Shown here piece by piece: positions 16,955 to 25,763 of a stretch of DNA of 64,000 nt (its first letter is position 1; each line of letters starts with the position of its first letter). Position numbers and translations under genes: made by a program. Below the pieces are notes generated by a model that did not search any database, had not been told where the DNA came from, and worked only from the letters and a program-made list of their open reading frames with translations. Origin of the DNA: CAVQCA01 sp963763115 (lineage in GTDB: Bacteria > Pseudomonadota > Gammaproteobacteria > UBA9214); NCBI GenBank assembly GCA_963763115.1, contig CAVXNM010000028.1:1-64000 (forward strand), in the 5' to 3' direction.

Positions 16955-19383
16955 GCCTCATGCTCCTTGGTTAGGTACTCGGGAGAAAACTCATCGACCT
17001 GGATGACGATCCTGCGGGCCGCGATGGCCGCGCGAATGCCCGCCGCTTCCTGTTCGGTGATCACCCCGCCGGACAGGCCGCTGTCGATACTGTCTTCCGG
17101 GTCGCCACGGGGCAGAACGCCGTCCTGCATGGCCCGGCGCAGCTTGCGCAGCGCCACTTCAGCCGCCACGGCTTTTTCGAGCGCATCGTCGAGTTGGGCG
17201 AGGGAGTCATTCGCGTCGACCGGGAGATACACGCCCTCAGTCAGGCGGTCGCGCGATGCGCCCGGTGCGAGAATAAGTCCGGCTACCAAGTGACCCAGCG
17301 CATCCCGCGGGCGCTTGCAGGGTTTGCCGAGCGGGAAGGTCAGCAGGCGTGTCAGCGCGGCGATGAAGCGGTTGGGCAGGTTGTCGAGCACTTCGTGCAG
17401 ACGTTCCTGGATGTTGAACTGCAGGTCGGCGCAGGCCCATTCCAGCAGCGGCAACTCGTCGTCCGGCTCGCCGTGATCGTGATGGTGCTTGAGTACGGCG
17501 CTGCCCAGATACAGCAGGCTCAGCACATCGCCGAGTCGCCCGGAAAGGGACTCCTTGCGCTTGAGTGAACCGCCCAGCGACAACAGGGCCATTTCGGTAG
17601 TGACCGCAAAGGCGAGGCACAGGCGCGCGAAGCGCCGGTAGTGGTTTCCGCGAAGCCTGGTCACCGGCGCTCCGAGCAGTCGTGCGCCGGTGAGGCCATG
17701 GAACAGGCTGCGCGCGGTGAGGCCCATGATGTGGCTGGCATGACCGCGCAGGGCCTCGTCGAATGAGGCCAGATCGTTGCGCTCCGCGGCCTGCATCTCG
17801 CGGAACAGGTAGGGATGGCAGCGGATCGCCCCCTGGCCGAAAATGATCAGGTTGCGGGTGAGGATGTTGGCGCCTTCCACGGTGATCCCGATCGGCAGGG
17901 CCTCGTAGCCGCGCGCCACAAAATTCCTCGGTCCCATGCTGATGCCGCAGCCGCCCAGGATGTCCATGGCGTCGTTCACGATCACGCGCATGCGTTCGGT
18001 TAAATGGTACTTGACGATCGCCGAGGCCACCGAGGGATCCTCGCCGGCATCGAGGGCGGCGGTGGTGAAGCCACGCGCGGCGTTCATCACGTAGGTGATG
18101 CCGGCGATGCGTGCCAGTACCTCGCTGATGCCCTCGAAGCGGCCGATGGGCAGCTTGAACTGTTTTCTGACCGCGGCATAGGCGCCGACCGCGCGGCTCA
18201 TCTTCTTGCCCGCTGCGGTACTCAGCGCCGGCAGCGAGATGGCGCGCCCGTCGGAGAGGCAGTTCATCAACATGCGCCATCCCTTGCCGACGCGCTCCTG
18301 ACCGCCGATCACCCAGTCCATCGGGATGAACACATCCGTACCGCGGTTCGGTCCGTTCATGAAGGACTGGTTCATCGGGAAATGGCGGCTGCCGATCTCG
18401 ACGCCCGGCGTGTTTGTCGGAATGAGCGCCAGCGTGATTCCGATGTCCTCCTTGTCTCCTATCAGGTGGTCAGGGTCGAAGAGGTGAAAGGCGAGACCCA
18501 GCAGCGTCGCCACCGGTCCCAGCGTGATGTAGCGCTTCTCCCAGTTCAGGCGGATGCCCAGCACGTCGGACTTGCCATCGTGGGTCTGGCGGCAGACGAT
18601 GCCTGTGTCCGGCATGGATGCGGCATCGCTGCCGGCTTCCGGCCCGGTGAGTGCGAAGCAGGGGATCTCCGTGCCGGTCGCCAGACGCGGCAGGTAGTAG
18701 TCTTTCTGGGCCTCGGTGCCGTAGGACAGCAGCAGCTTCGCCGGCCCGAGCGAGTTCGGCACCATCACGGTCACCCCGGCGGAAATGCTGACGCTGGCGA
18801 CCTTCAGGACGACCAGGGAATGCGCATTCGCGGAAAACTCCAGGCCGCCGTAGCGCCGGGGAATGATCATGCCGAAGAATCCCTGGCGTTTCATGTAATC
18901 CCAGGTTTGCGGCGTCAGGTCGCGGAGTTCCTCGGTAATCTCCCAGTCGTCGATCATGCCGCAGAGTTCCCCGACGGGCCCGTCGAGGAAGGCCTGTTCC
19001 ACGGGGGTGAGTCGCGGGGCGGGAAAGCCGCGCAGGCGCTTCCAGTCCGGCTGGCCCGTAAACAGGTCCGCCTCCCACCACACCGTACCGGCTTCGAGCG
19101 CCGCGCGTTCGGTGTCCGACATGGCCGGCATGACCCGGCGGTACGCCGCGAGCAGGGGTTTCATGACCAGTCGCCGGCGCAGTGGTGTCAGTGTCAGCAG
19201 GGCGGCAAATGGCACGAACAGCACCCATGCGGCGAACTCTGCCGTGGCCGGCGGGTTATGGAAGGCAGCCCAGTAGAGCAGTCCGGCGGCGAGTACGGCT
19301 GTCCAGAGGTACCTTGACGCCCGTCGTGCCATCAGCAGTCCGATGATGGTGACGAACAGCAACAGTTCTGTAATCCCGTTCAT
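16909..19383 (-). CDS. fadE: FadE-type acyl-CoA dehydrogenase
   Basis: Flavoprotein that introduces the trans-2 double bond in acyl-CoA, the first step of beta-oxidation. The 824-aa length matches E. coli FadE (814). Two N-terminal hydrophobic segments (about 4-45) suggest membrane association. The dehydrogenase core contains FFGMIIPRRYGGLEFSANAHS, CFALTGPEAGSDAASMPDTG, NRGTDVFIPMDWVIGG and DILGGCGISMGPRN, followed by the FadE-specific C-terminal domain. It is the first gene of the minus-strand fad group; the gap upstream is shared with the plus-strand Crp/Fnr gene. Confidence 0.93.
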   Translation of the reverse strand: MNGITELLLFVTIIGLLMARRASRYLWTAVLAAGLLYWAAFHNPPATAEFAAWVLFVPFAALLTLTPLRRRLVMKPLLAAYRRVMPAMSDTERAALEAGTVWWEADLFTGQPDWKRLRGFPAPRLTPVEQAFLDGPVGELCGMIDDWEITEELRDLTPQTWDYMKRQGFFGMIIPRRYGGLEFSANAHSLVVLKVASVSISAGVTVMVPNSLGPAKLLLSYGTEAQKDYYLPRLATGTEIPCFALTGPEAGSDAASMPDTGIVCRQTHDGKSDVLGIRLNWEKRYITLGPVATLLGLAFHLFDPDHLIGDKEDIGITLALIPTNTPGVEIGSRHFPMNQSFMNGPNRGTDVFIPMDWVIGGQERVGKGWRMLMNCLSDGRAISLPALSTAAGKKMSRAVGAYAAVRKQFKLPIGRFEGISEVLARIAGITYVMNAARGFTTAALDAGEDPSVASAIVKYHLTERMRVIVNDAMDILGGCGISMGPRNFVARGYEALPIGITVEGANILTRNLIIFGQGAIRCHPYLFREMQAAERNDLASFDEALRGHASHIMGLTARSLFHGLTGARLLGAPVTRLRGNHYRRFARLCLAFAVTTEMALLSLGGSLKRKESLSGRLGDVLSLLYLGSAVLKHHHDHGEPDDELPLLEWACADLQFNIQERLHEVLDNLPNRFIAALTRLLTFPLGKPCKRPRDALGHLVAGLILAPGASRDRLTEGVYLPVDANDSLAQLDDALEKAVAAEVALRKLRRAMQDGVLPRGDPEDSIDSGLSGGVITEQEAAGIRAAIAARRIVIQVDEFSPEYLTKEHEAWSSSRTAGKAGQSM

Positions 19384-19880
19384 GTCGGCCGTCCTGTGTC
19401 AGTATTTTGGTTCATAGCGGCCGGTTGTCATGCCGGTTGTCTGCAGCTCACCGCGAAATGCGCGCTAACCCATTTCAATTATCGACAATTTTCCGGCTAT
19501 TTGAATTCCAGGACATGAATAAACCGGGTGAGTCGCGCAGGCGGTGACCCTCGTCACCGTTTCCGGGGCTCTACCCAACCCCGACGGGGGTGATGAAATG
19601 GCGGGGTGATGACAATGTGGCGGCGTTGAATCGGCTCGTCAGACATTGCTGCTTGATAAGCAGTTTCCCGGAAGCTCACCATCAAGTCCGGGCGCTTTCC
19701 ATGAGTTCATAAGAGTGACTCGTTCAGCATCTGCCTTAGTCGATACGTCTGGATGTGCGACAGTCGATGCCCGCTGATTGATAGTATATTATAAAATATA
19801 ACAAATAGTTATGTGATATTCTTAAAGCCTGTCAACCATCCGGCGGCGCGGTGTATTATTAGTCAGAGGCCACGGATATA
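19384..19880. other. Divergent intergenic region, no gene seen
   Basis: About 500 bases between fadE (minus) and the Crp/Fnr gene (plus). It includes an AT-rich stretch near 19780-19835 (TATATTATAAAATATAAC and nearby) unlike the GC-rich surroundings, where promoters could lie. No open frame with good features and no clear FNR box was found. A FadR-type operator was not recognised. Confidence 0.5.
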
Positions 19881-19883
19881 GGA

Positions 19884-20000
19884 ATAAACTCACCGCAAAA
19901 AACGTCAGGAACGCAAAGTCGTTTACTTGTTTTCGTTAAAGAATTTCTCTGCCTCCTTTGCGTCTCTGCGGTGAAAACGGTGTTTTATGGATGAACACTA
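19884..20000. repeat. CACCGC-type dispersed repeat, copy 3
   Basis: AATAAACTCACCGCAAAAAA at the left and TTTGCGTCTCTGCGGTGAAA at the right form the arms. The right half is almost base-for-base the same as copy 2 near 8745-8830. It ends 28 bases before the Crp/Fnr start, so it may lie in the 5' leader of that gene. Confidence 0.75.
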
Positions 20001-20027
20001 GGGCAATCGCGACACGGCCATACCATC

Positions 20028-20741
20028 ATGAAGCGCACACAACTGACAGAACTGGACATCGCCGGGGCCGCGCCGCGCCTGCGCCAGTGCGTGCTGTTTG
20101 CGGACCTCGATCGGGATCAGTTCGACGGCGTGATCAAGCACACGCGTCGCATTGTGCTGCAGGAAAACGAAGTATTGTTCGAACAGCAGCAGCCGGCCCG
20201 TGATATCTTTCTACTGGAAAGCGGGCAGATTAAGCTGGCGCTGGTTTCCCCGGAAGGCCACGAGAAGGTCATCGATCTCATCTCGCCGGGGACTTCATTC
20301 GCCGAGGCGATCATGTTTTCCCGCCATCACACCTATCCTGTCACGGCGACGGCCATCGTCGCCAGCCGGGTATGGTCCATCGACGCCGGCTACTATGCCG
20401 GCACCCTGCGCCAGTCCACGGATGCCTGCTTCGCCGTCATGGCGCAGATGAGCCGGCGGCTGCACTGGCAGATCGCGGAACTCGACCGGCTGACGCTGCA
20501 CAACGCCACCTCACGGGTGGTGTGCTACCTGCTCGACCAAGTGCCCAGCACCCATCTGACCGCCTCTGAGATACGGCTCGATACGCCCAAGCATGTGCTC
20601 GCCTCGCGCCTGTCAATTACGCCGGAAACCCTGTCGCGAACCTTTGCCAAATTGAGTCGTGAGGGCTACATCGACGTCGTCGACAACGCGATTCTTATCA
20701 GTGACATCGAGCGCCTGCGCAATTACATCCAGTCCGGTTAG
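20028..20741 (+). CDS. Crp/Fnr-family regulator, Dnr/NnrR-like
   Basis: Predicted NO- or redox-responsive transcription factor. The N-terminal cyclic-nucleotide-binding-like fold covers about 20-140 (LESGQIKLALVSPEGHEKV, ISPGTSFAEAIMF), followed by the dimer helix and a C-terminal HTH (about 185-215). The recognition helix has ETLSR, the E-x-x-S-R pattern that in FNR relatives reads TTGAT half-sites. There is no N-terminal Cys cluster like that of Fnr, so an Fe-S sensor is unlikely and a Dnr/NnrR type is favoured. Its position next to an NO reductase and nir genes, with matching DNA boxes, supports this. Confidence 0.82.
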   Translation: MKRTQLTELDIAGAAPRLRQCVLFADLDRDQFDGVIKHTRRIVLQENEVLFEQQQPARDIFLLESGQIKLALVSPEGHEKVIDLISPGTSFAEAIMFSRHHTYPVTATAIVASRVWSIDAGYYAGTLRQSTDACFAVMAQMSRRLHWQIAELDRLTLHNATSRVVCYLLDQVPSTHLTASEIRLDTPKHVLASRLSITPETLSRTFAKLSREGYIDVVDNAILISDIERLRNYIQSG

Positions 20742-20847
20742 CCGCGAGCGTACGGTTTCTGCCTGCCGACGTTAACCTATGGCAAGTCCTGTGAAATCAC
20801 AGGCCATCATTTCCGTGCGGCAGTCTTCCAGTGTAAGCTCGCCGCCC

Positions 20848-21030
20848 ATGGAAATGATCTATTACACACTGGCGGGCGTTATCCTCTACGTCGCCTCCGA
20901 CTGGATTCTGGACCGCATCGAAATCGCGGCTGGACGGAGGCTGGAATACCGCGGCCTCGTGTTCTTTGTCATTCTGCTCGCCATGGCAATGACATCGTTC
21001 GCGCTGATCCGCCACTTTGGCGACAAGTAA
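20848..21030 (+). CDS. Small two-segment membrane protein, unknown function
   Basis: I do not recognise this 60-residue protein. It has two hydrophobic segments (YYTLAGVILYVASDW and GLVFFVILLAMAMTSFALI) separated by a charged loop (LDRIEIAAGRRLEYRG). The open frame starts at 20779, but the ATG at 20848 removes a low-complexity Ser-rich leader. No strong ribosome-binding site is visible for either. It lies between the regulator and the DNR-type box, so it is probably not part of the NO reductase transcript. Confidence 0.6.
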   Translation: MEMIYYTLAGVILYVASDWILDRIEIAAGRRLEYRGLVFFVILLAMAMTSFALIRHFGDK

Positions 21031-21102
21031 GCCAGACGCTGCAGTCCTTAAAGCCTCAACTTCCTGCCTCACGAGACACACCACGTACCAGCGCTGAGTT
21101 GT

Positions 21103-21126
21103 GTGCCTTGATTTAAATCAAGGCAC
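21103..21126. promoter_or_regulatory. FNR/DNR-type box in a perfect 24-bp palindrome, before the sNOR cluster
   Basis: TTGATTTAAATCAA (21108-21121) is an exact TTGAT-N4-ATCAA site. It is extended by GTGCC on the left and GGCAC on the right, giving a perfect 24-bp palindrome. It lies about 140 bases upstream of the small membrane protein that opens the NO reductase cluster and 360 bases after the Dnr-like gene. It is the natural target of that regulator. Confidence 0.85.
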
Positions 21127-21266
21127 GCCTTGCCCAACAAAGGTTACATACGCCTCAGAATCTCGCTATGATCGCGTGCCGCGCAGTGAATGTGCGGTCA
21201 CCAACAATACAACAGCGATCAAGCCAGGGCATGACCAATGATGATCTCACGAAGAGGGGGTTCGGA

Positions 21267-21440
21267 ATGAGCAAAGCTGATCTGTCTGACAACGTGGAAA
21301 CGGAAGATGAACGCATACCCACGATGCAGAAACTCCTGGATAACCCGTTCCTGCTGCTATTCCTCGGGGTGGTCGTGCCAACGGTCCTCTATATGATCTG
21401 GGGGATCATGGAGATCATCACCATTCCGATAGCCAAATAA
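21267..21440 (+). CDS. Small single-segment membrane protein of the sNOR cluster
   Basis: A 57-residue protein with an acidic N-terminus (DNVETEDERIPTM) and one membrane helix (about 28-50, LLLFLGVVVPTVLYMIWGIM). The start at 21267 is set by AGAGGGGG a few bases upstream; the frame is open from 21168. It precedes the CuA subunit gene by 18 bases. By position and size it could be a small structural subunit like subunit IIa of ba3 oxidases; this is inference only. Confidence 0.65.
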   Translation: MSKADLSDNVETEDERIPTMQKLLDNPFLLLFLGVVVPTVLYMIWGIMEIITIPIAK

Positions 21441-21458
21441 GCAAGGGGGTACGACGTC

Positions 21459-22007
21459 ATGGCAATTCATCCTCCACCCCAGCGCAACTGGTGGAAAGAA
21501 CCGATCGCGCGCACCGAGCTTGTCTGGATCGTCATCGCCTTCTGCTGGGGGCTGTTGATGTTTTCGGCCATGGTCTACTGGCACATCGCCGGTGAGCAGA
21601 ATCTCTCCAACGAGGCCTATCGCACCACACCCGAGGCGTTCGCGGCAAAGGCCAACGAGATGGTGGAGAAGTACCAGGTGCGCGAGGAGGCGGGCTTTCC
21701 CGTCGTCCATCCGCCACCCGGCAGCGATGTGTACATGATCGCGCGACTCTGGCAGTGGTGGCCCATACTGGAGTTCGAGAAGGACCAGACCTACCGTCTG
21801 CATCTTTCCTCCATGGACTGGATGCACGGGTTTTCCCTGCAACCGGTCAATATCAATCTGCAGGTCCACCCCAATTACGACATGATCGTGACGCTGACGC
21901 CGAATCAGGCGGGCGAATTCGGAGTGGTATGCAACGAATTCTGCGGCATAGGTCATCAGAACATGATCGGCAAGATCTACGTGGCTGAAAAAGTGGCCGG
22001 GAACTAG
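21459..22007 (+). CDS. norS: Heme-copper oxidoreductase subunit II with CuA site (NorS-like)
   Basis: Electron-entry subunit of the predicted NO reductase. The 182-aa protein has one N-terminal membrane helix (about 22-42) and a periplasmic cupredoxin domain. All CuA ligands are visible: His123 in DWMHGF, then Cys158, Glu160, Cys162, His166 and Met169 in CNEFCGIGHQNM. A complete CuA site means it accepts electrons from a soluble donor such as cytochrome c or a copper protein. GGGGG precedes the ATG. Its pairing with a B-type subunit I lacking the active-site Tyr and with senC resembles the norSY-senC-orfZ clusters of ammonia oxidisers. Confidence 0.8.
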   Translation: MAIHPPPQRNWWKEPIARTELVWIVIAFCWGLLMFSAMVYWHIAGEQNLSNEAYRTTPEAFAAKANEMVEKYQVREEAGFPVVHPPPGSDVYMIARLWQWWPILEFEKDQTYRLHLSSMDWMHGFSLQPVNINLQVHPNYDMIVTLTPNQAGEFGVVCNEFCGIGHQNMIGKIYVAEKVAGN

Positions 22008-22022
22008 GGGGAGATTAGCCAG

Positions 22023-23699
22023 ATGTCAGATTTCACACATCGTGTCTGCCCGGCGACCGGGTTACGCATCCACAGCGCTGCCGAAAACCTGATCAAGGCC
22101 AACGCCGTGGCGGCGGTCATTTTCCTTGCCGTCGGCGGCTTTTTTGGCCTGCTGGTCGCGCTAACGCGCTGGCCGGGGGTGCATCTGCTGCCGGCGGACC
22201 TGTTCTATCTGGTGCTCACCGGTCATGGTCTGGATGTATTGCTGGTCTGGATCATCTTTTTCGAGATCGCCGTGCTGTATTTCGCCTCCGCGATCCTGCT
22301 GAACTCACGCATTGCTGCACCACGATGGGCCTGGACCGGATTCGCGCTGATGCTGGTTGGTGCCGTGATCACCAATGTAGCTGTATTGCAGGGTAACTCC
22401 AGCGTGATGTTCACCTCGTACGTGCCCATGCAGGCGGCACCCAACTTTTACCTGGGTTTGATCCTGTTCGCTGTGGGCGCCCTGATCGGCTGTTTCGTAT
22501 TTTTCGGCACCCTTGTGATCGCCAGGGAAGAAAAGACCTATCAGGGCTCTGTGCCGCTGGTAACCTTCGGTGCGATCACGGCCGCAATCATCGCAGTCTT
22601 TACCATCGCCTCGGGGGCGATCATCCTGATACCGACCTATCTCTGGTCCCTCGGACTCATCAGCAATATCGATACGTTGATGTACAAGACCGTGTGGTGG
22701 GCCATGGGCCATTCCTCCCAGCAGATCAACGTTTCGGCGCATGTGGCCATCTGGTACATGATCGCCGCTGTCGTACTCGGCGCCAAGCCAATCTCCGAGA
22801 AGGTCAGCCGCATGGCGTTTCTGATGTACATCCTGTTCCTGCAGCTTGCCAGCGCCCACCACCTGCTGGTGGAACCGGGCATCAGTTCCGAGTGGAAGAT
22901 CTTCAATACCAGTTATGCCATGTACCTGGCGGTGCTCGGCAGCATGATCCACGGCATGACGGTGCCGGGCTCGATCGAGGCGGCCCAGCGCGCGCGCGGC
23001 TACACCAACGGCCTGTTCGAGTGGCTGCGCAAGGCGCCGTGGGGCAATCCGGCGTTTTCCGGCATGTTCCTGTCACTGGTCATGTTCGGTTTCCTCGGTG
23101 GCATCTCCGGCGTGGTGATGGGCACCGAGCAAATCAACCTGATTATGCACAACACCCTGTATGTCCCCGGCCATTTCCATGCCACCGTGGTGGCCGGCAC
23201 CACCCTGGCCTTCATGGCGGCCACCTACCTGCTGGTGCCGCTGATCTTCCGGCGTGAACTGGTCATGAAGAAACTCGCCCGCTGGCAGCCCTACCTGTTC
23301 GGCCTCGGTGTCATGGGTATCTCGGTGTTCATGATGGGGGCGGGCACACTCGGTGTGCCGCGTCGCGACTGGGACATCACGGGTGCGGACGCCATCCTAA
23401 AGTACGACTACCCCGGTGCGGCCTACCTGATGATGGGCCTGAACGGCATGTCCGCCATCCTGGCGGCAATCGGCGGTTTAGCTTTCATAGTCATCGTCGT
23501 GGGTTCGCTGCTGTTCGGCAAACGCACGGGGGATAAACCGCTCGAAGGTCTTACCATGGCCACGGTCACCAAGTACGGCAGCGCCGGTACACTCAAGATT
23601 CCGGGGACGGTGGTACTGGTCGCGGTGTTCTTCACCGCCTTCGTACTCTACTATTTCGTCAACTGGAAGTACCTCGCCGAAGTCTGGCCACTGCGCTAG
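22023..23699 (+). CDS. norY: B-type heme-copper subunit I, sNOR-like NO reductase (NorY-like)
   Basis: Catalytic membrane subunit (558 aa, about 14 hydrophobic segments). All six His ligands are present: His68 and His386 for the low-spin heme, His384 for the high-spin heme, and His230, His279, His280 for CuB. In oxygen reductases of this type helix VI reads GHPxVY; here it reads GHSSQQ, so Gln234 stands where the cross-linked Tyr should be. Loss of that Tyr is a mark of NO reductases in this superfamily. With the adjoining CuA subunit, senC and Dnr box, an sNOR assignment is most likely. A divergent oxygen reductase is the alternative. Confidence 0.78.
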   Translation: MSDFTHRVCPATGLRIHSAAENLIKANAVAAVIFLAVGGFFGLLVALTRWPGVHLLPADLFYLVLTGHGLDVLLVWIIFFEIAVLYFASAILLNSRIAAPRWAWTGFALMLVGAVITNVAVLQGNSSVMFTSYVPMQAAPNFYLGLILFAVGALIGCFVFFGTLVIAREEKTYQGSVPLVTFGAITAAIIAVFTIASGAIILIPTYLWSLGLISNIDTLMYKTVWWAMGHSSQQINVSAHVAIWYMIAAVVLGAKPISEKVSRMAFLMYILFLQLASAHHLLVEPGISSEWKIFNTSYAMYLAVLGSMIHGMTVPGSIEAAQRARGYTNGLFEWLRKAPWGNPAFSGMFLSLVMFGFLGGISGVVMGTEQINLIMHNTLYVPGHFHATVVAGTTLAFMAATYLLVPLIFRRELVMKKLARWQPYLFGLGVMGISVFMMGAGTLGVPRRDWDITGADAILKYDYPGAAYLMMGLNGMSAILAAIGGLAFIVIVVGSLLFGKRTGDKPLEGLTMATVTKYGSAGTLKIPGTVVLVAVFFTAFVLYYFVNWKYLAEVWPLR

Positions 23700-23723
23700 G
23701 ACAGTAACGAGGATGACATCCCC

Positions 23724-24590
23724 ATGAAGGAGACCCTGACGCTCGTCTACTCGGTGTTCAAGATCCGCATCGGGACGGCTATCATGCTGACCGCGCTCGC
23801 GGGTGTGGCGGTTGCACCCGGACCGGTGCCGGACGCTTGGAAGATTGCGGTACTGGCGTTGGCTGTCCTGCTGTCTTCGGCCAGCGCCGGAGCCTTCAAC
23901 CAGTTCATGGAGCGTGATCTCGATGCGCGCATGAATCGCACCCGCAACCGGCCCTTCGTTACCGGGCGGTTCGACGCCAATGGCTACTGGATGGCCGGAA
24001 TCGTGCTGTTGCTGGTATTTGCCGTTGCGGCGGCGGCACTGGCGACCAACGTCATCGCCGCGCTGTACGTCTTTCTCGGTGCGTTTTTCTACGGCGTGGT
24101 CTACACCGTTTGGCTGAAGCGCCGTACCTGGATGAATATCGTCATCGGCGGTCTGGCCGGCAGTTTCGCCGTGCTCGCCGGGGCGGCCGCCGTCGATCCC
24201 GGGCTGGCACCCGCCCCGATACTACTGGCCCTGGTACTGTTCCTGTGGACCCCACCGCATTTCTGGAGCCTGGCCTTCAAGTACCGGGATGATTACGCGG
24301 CGGCCGGCGTGCCCATGCTGCCGGTGGTGGTCCATGATGTGACGGCCGCACGTATCATTCTCGCTCATACCCTGATACTCGTCGGCCTGTCACTGCTTCC
24401 GTTCCTGTACGGTTTGGGCTGGATCTATCTGCTGGGCGCGATAACGGGTGGCGGCTGGTTTGCGTGGACCAGCATTTGTCTTGCCCGGAATCCATCGCCG
24501 GCGGCGGCCATGCGCAATTTTCACGCCTCGCTGTTGCAGCTGACGGTGCTGCTTGGAGCCGCCATTGTGGATGCCTGGATGATCTACTAG
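23724..24590 (+). CDS. ctaB: Protoheme IX farnesyltransferase (heme O synthase)
   Basis: UbiA-family membrane prenyltransferase that converts heme b to heme O. The 288 residues contain the first Asp-rich motif NQFMERDLDARMNRTRNRP near 60-78, the YTVWLKRRTWMN region near 127, and TPPHFWSLAFKYRDDYAAAGVPMLP near 180-205. About eight hydrophobic segments are visible. ACGAGGATG precedes the ATG. Its place directly after subunit I suggests the NO reductase carries an O- or A-type heme; ctaA is not in the window. Confidence 0.9.
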   Translation: MKETLTLVYSVFKIRIGTAIMLTALAGVAVAPGPVPDAWKIAVLALAVLLSSASAGAFNQFMERDLDARMNRTRNRPFVTGRFDANGYWMAGIVLLLVFAVAAAALATNVIAALYVFLGAFFYGVVYTVWLKRRTWMNIVIGGLAGSFAVLAGAAAVDPGLAPAPILLALVLFLWTPPHFWSLAFKYRDDYAAAGVPMLPVVVHDVTAARIILAHTLILVGLSLLPFLYGLGWIYLLGAITGGGWFAWTSICLARNPSPAAAMRNFHASLLQLTVLLGAAIVDAWMIY

Positions 24591-24650
24591 TAACACCGCA
24601 CTTTCGAGGTTCCATTAAGGGCACCTCGGAAAATGCGTAACAACTCTTGT

Positions 24651-24762
24651 TGCAGGAGCGGGTTCTTGTGCCCTTTGGGTATGCCCGTGAGACTGCTGAT
24701 TATGAACGCCGTGTTTGCGGGCACCCGATTAATCGCCGGGCACAAGCAAGCCCGCTCCTACA
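24651..24762. repeat. REP-like inverted repeat (AGGAGCGGG type)
   Basis: TGCAGGAGCGGGTTCTTGTG (24651 on) pairs with CAAGCAAGCCCGCTCCTACA (ending 24762) with a few mismatches. Such AGGAGCGGGCTTG/CAAGCCCGCTCCT hairpins are widespread as REP elements in gammaproteobacteria. It lies between ctaB and senC and could act as a transcript stabiliser or partial terminator. Confidence 0.65.
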
Positions 24763-24791
24763 GGAGAAATGTCGATTATTCAAGGTAACCC

Positions 24792-24840
24792 TAATTCATT
24801 GTCTTTGCGGTCTCCGCGTCTCTGCGGTGTGAATTTCATG
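24792..24840. repeat. CACCGC-type dispersed repeat, partial copy 4
   Basis: CTTTGCGGTCTCCGCGTCTC followed by TGCGGTGTGAA matches the right arm of copies 1-3. The left arm is missing. It ends about 15 bases before senC. Confidence 0.5.
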
Positions 24841-24855
24841 ACAGAAATTTCGTAG

Positions 24856-25743
24856 ATGCAATCGTTACGTGTATTGATTGTTGCAGGCCTGCTCATTGCG
24901 GGCACGGCCGGCCATGCCGCGAATACCACCCCTGTCGGTGCCGGGCACGGCGCTTCTGCCGTACACGAGGGGGGCGCAGGCAACGGGACACATGCCGCGC
25001 ACCAGAGCGGTCCGACCTACGACGAGGCCGCCGCCCTTGCACGGAGTCAGGCGGCCATGGGGAACCGGGTCGGCGACTATGAGTTCCTGGACGGCGAGGG
25101 ACGCCGCGTCACGCTGGACGCCTTGCGCGGCAAGCCGGTGTTGATCAGCCTGATCTATACCAGTTGTTATCACATCTGCCCGACGGTGACGACCAATCTG
25201 GCCCGTGTGGTCAAAATCGCGCAGGATGCCCTGGGCGAGGACAGCTTCTCGGTCCTGACCATCGGTTTCGACACTCCGATTGATACGCCGGATCGCATGC
25301 GTGAGTTCAGCAAGCGGAAGGGCAATATCGATAACTGGTATTTTGTCAGCGCCAGCGCCGGGACCATCAACCGCCTGTGCGATGATGTGGGTTTCCTCTA
25401 TTTCAAATCACCGAAAGGATTCGATCATCTTATCCAGGCCACGGTGCTCGATGCGGATGGCAAGGTGTACCGACAGATCTATGGTATGGCCCCGGAGCCG
25501 CCCGCACTGGTGGAACCGCTCAAGGAACTGCTGTATGGCAAGCCGGTGGCCGCCTCACCCATGAAAAGCCTGCTGAACAATATCCGTCTGTTCTGTACGG
25601 TCTATGACCCGACGACCGGACGGTATCATTTCGACTATTCGCTGTTTGTAAGTATTGCGATTGGCATTCTGACGCTCGGGGGCACCGCCGCGTTTATTGT
25701 TCATGCCTGGCGAAAATCCACGCCGCCTGGACCCGCCGTCTGA
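24856..25743 (+). CDS. senC: SCO1/SenC family copper chaperone
   Basis: Delivers copper to the CuA site or aids oxidase assembly at the outer face of the inner membrane. It has a signal peptide (about 1-21), a His/Gly-rich linker (about 25-52), and a thioredoxin-like domain with Cys104 and Cys108 in SCYHICP and His191 in GFDHL, the three copper ligands. Unusually it also has a C-terminal membrane helix (about 262-285), as in SenC proteins with a tail anchor. It follows the repeat-filled gap after ctaB and belongs to the predicted NO reductase cluster. Confidence 0.9.
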   Translation: MQSLRVLIVAGLLIAGTAGHAANTTPVGAGHGASAVHEGGAGNGTHAAHQSGPTYDEAAALARSQAAMGNRVGDYEFLDGEGRRVTLDALRGKPVLISLIYTSCYHICPTVTTNLARVVKIAQDALGEDSFSVLTIGFDTPIDTPDRMREFSKRKGNIDNWYFVSASAGTINRLCDDVGFLYFKSPKGFDHLIQATVLDADGKVYRQIYGMAPEPPALVEPLKELLYGKPVAASPMKSLLNNIRLFCTVYDPTTGRYHFDYSLFVSIAIGILTLGGTAAFIVHAWRKSTPPGPAV

Positions 25744-25763
25744 ATTTCCGGGAGTCTGAGCAT

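Noticed and set aside
19780..19835. AT-rich stretch as a possible origin or attachment site
   Set aside because: No repeats of a DnaA-box type, no integrase, and no flanking duplication; an ordinary promoter region is enough to explain it.
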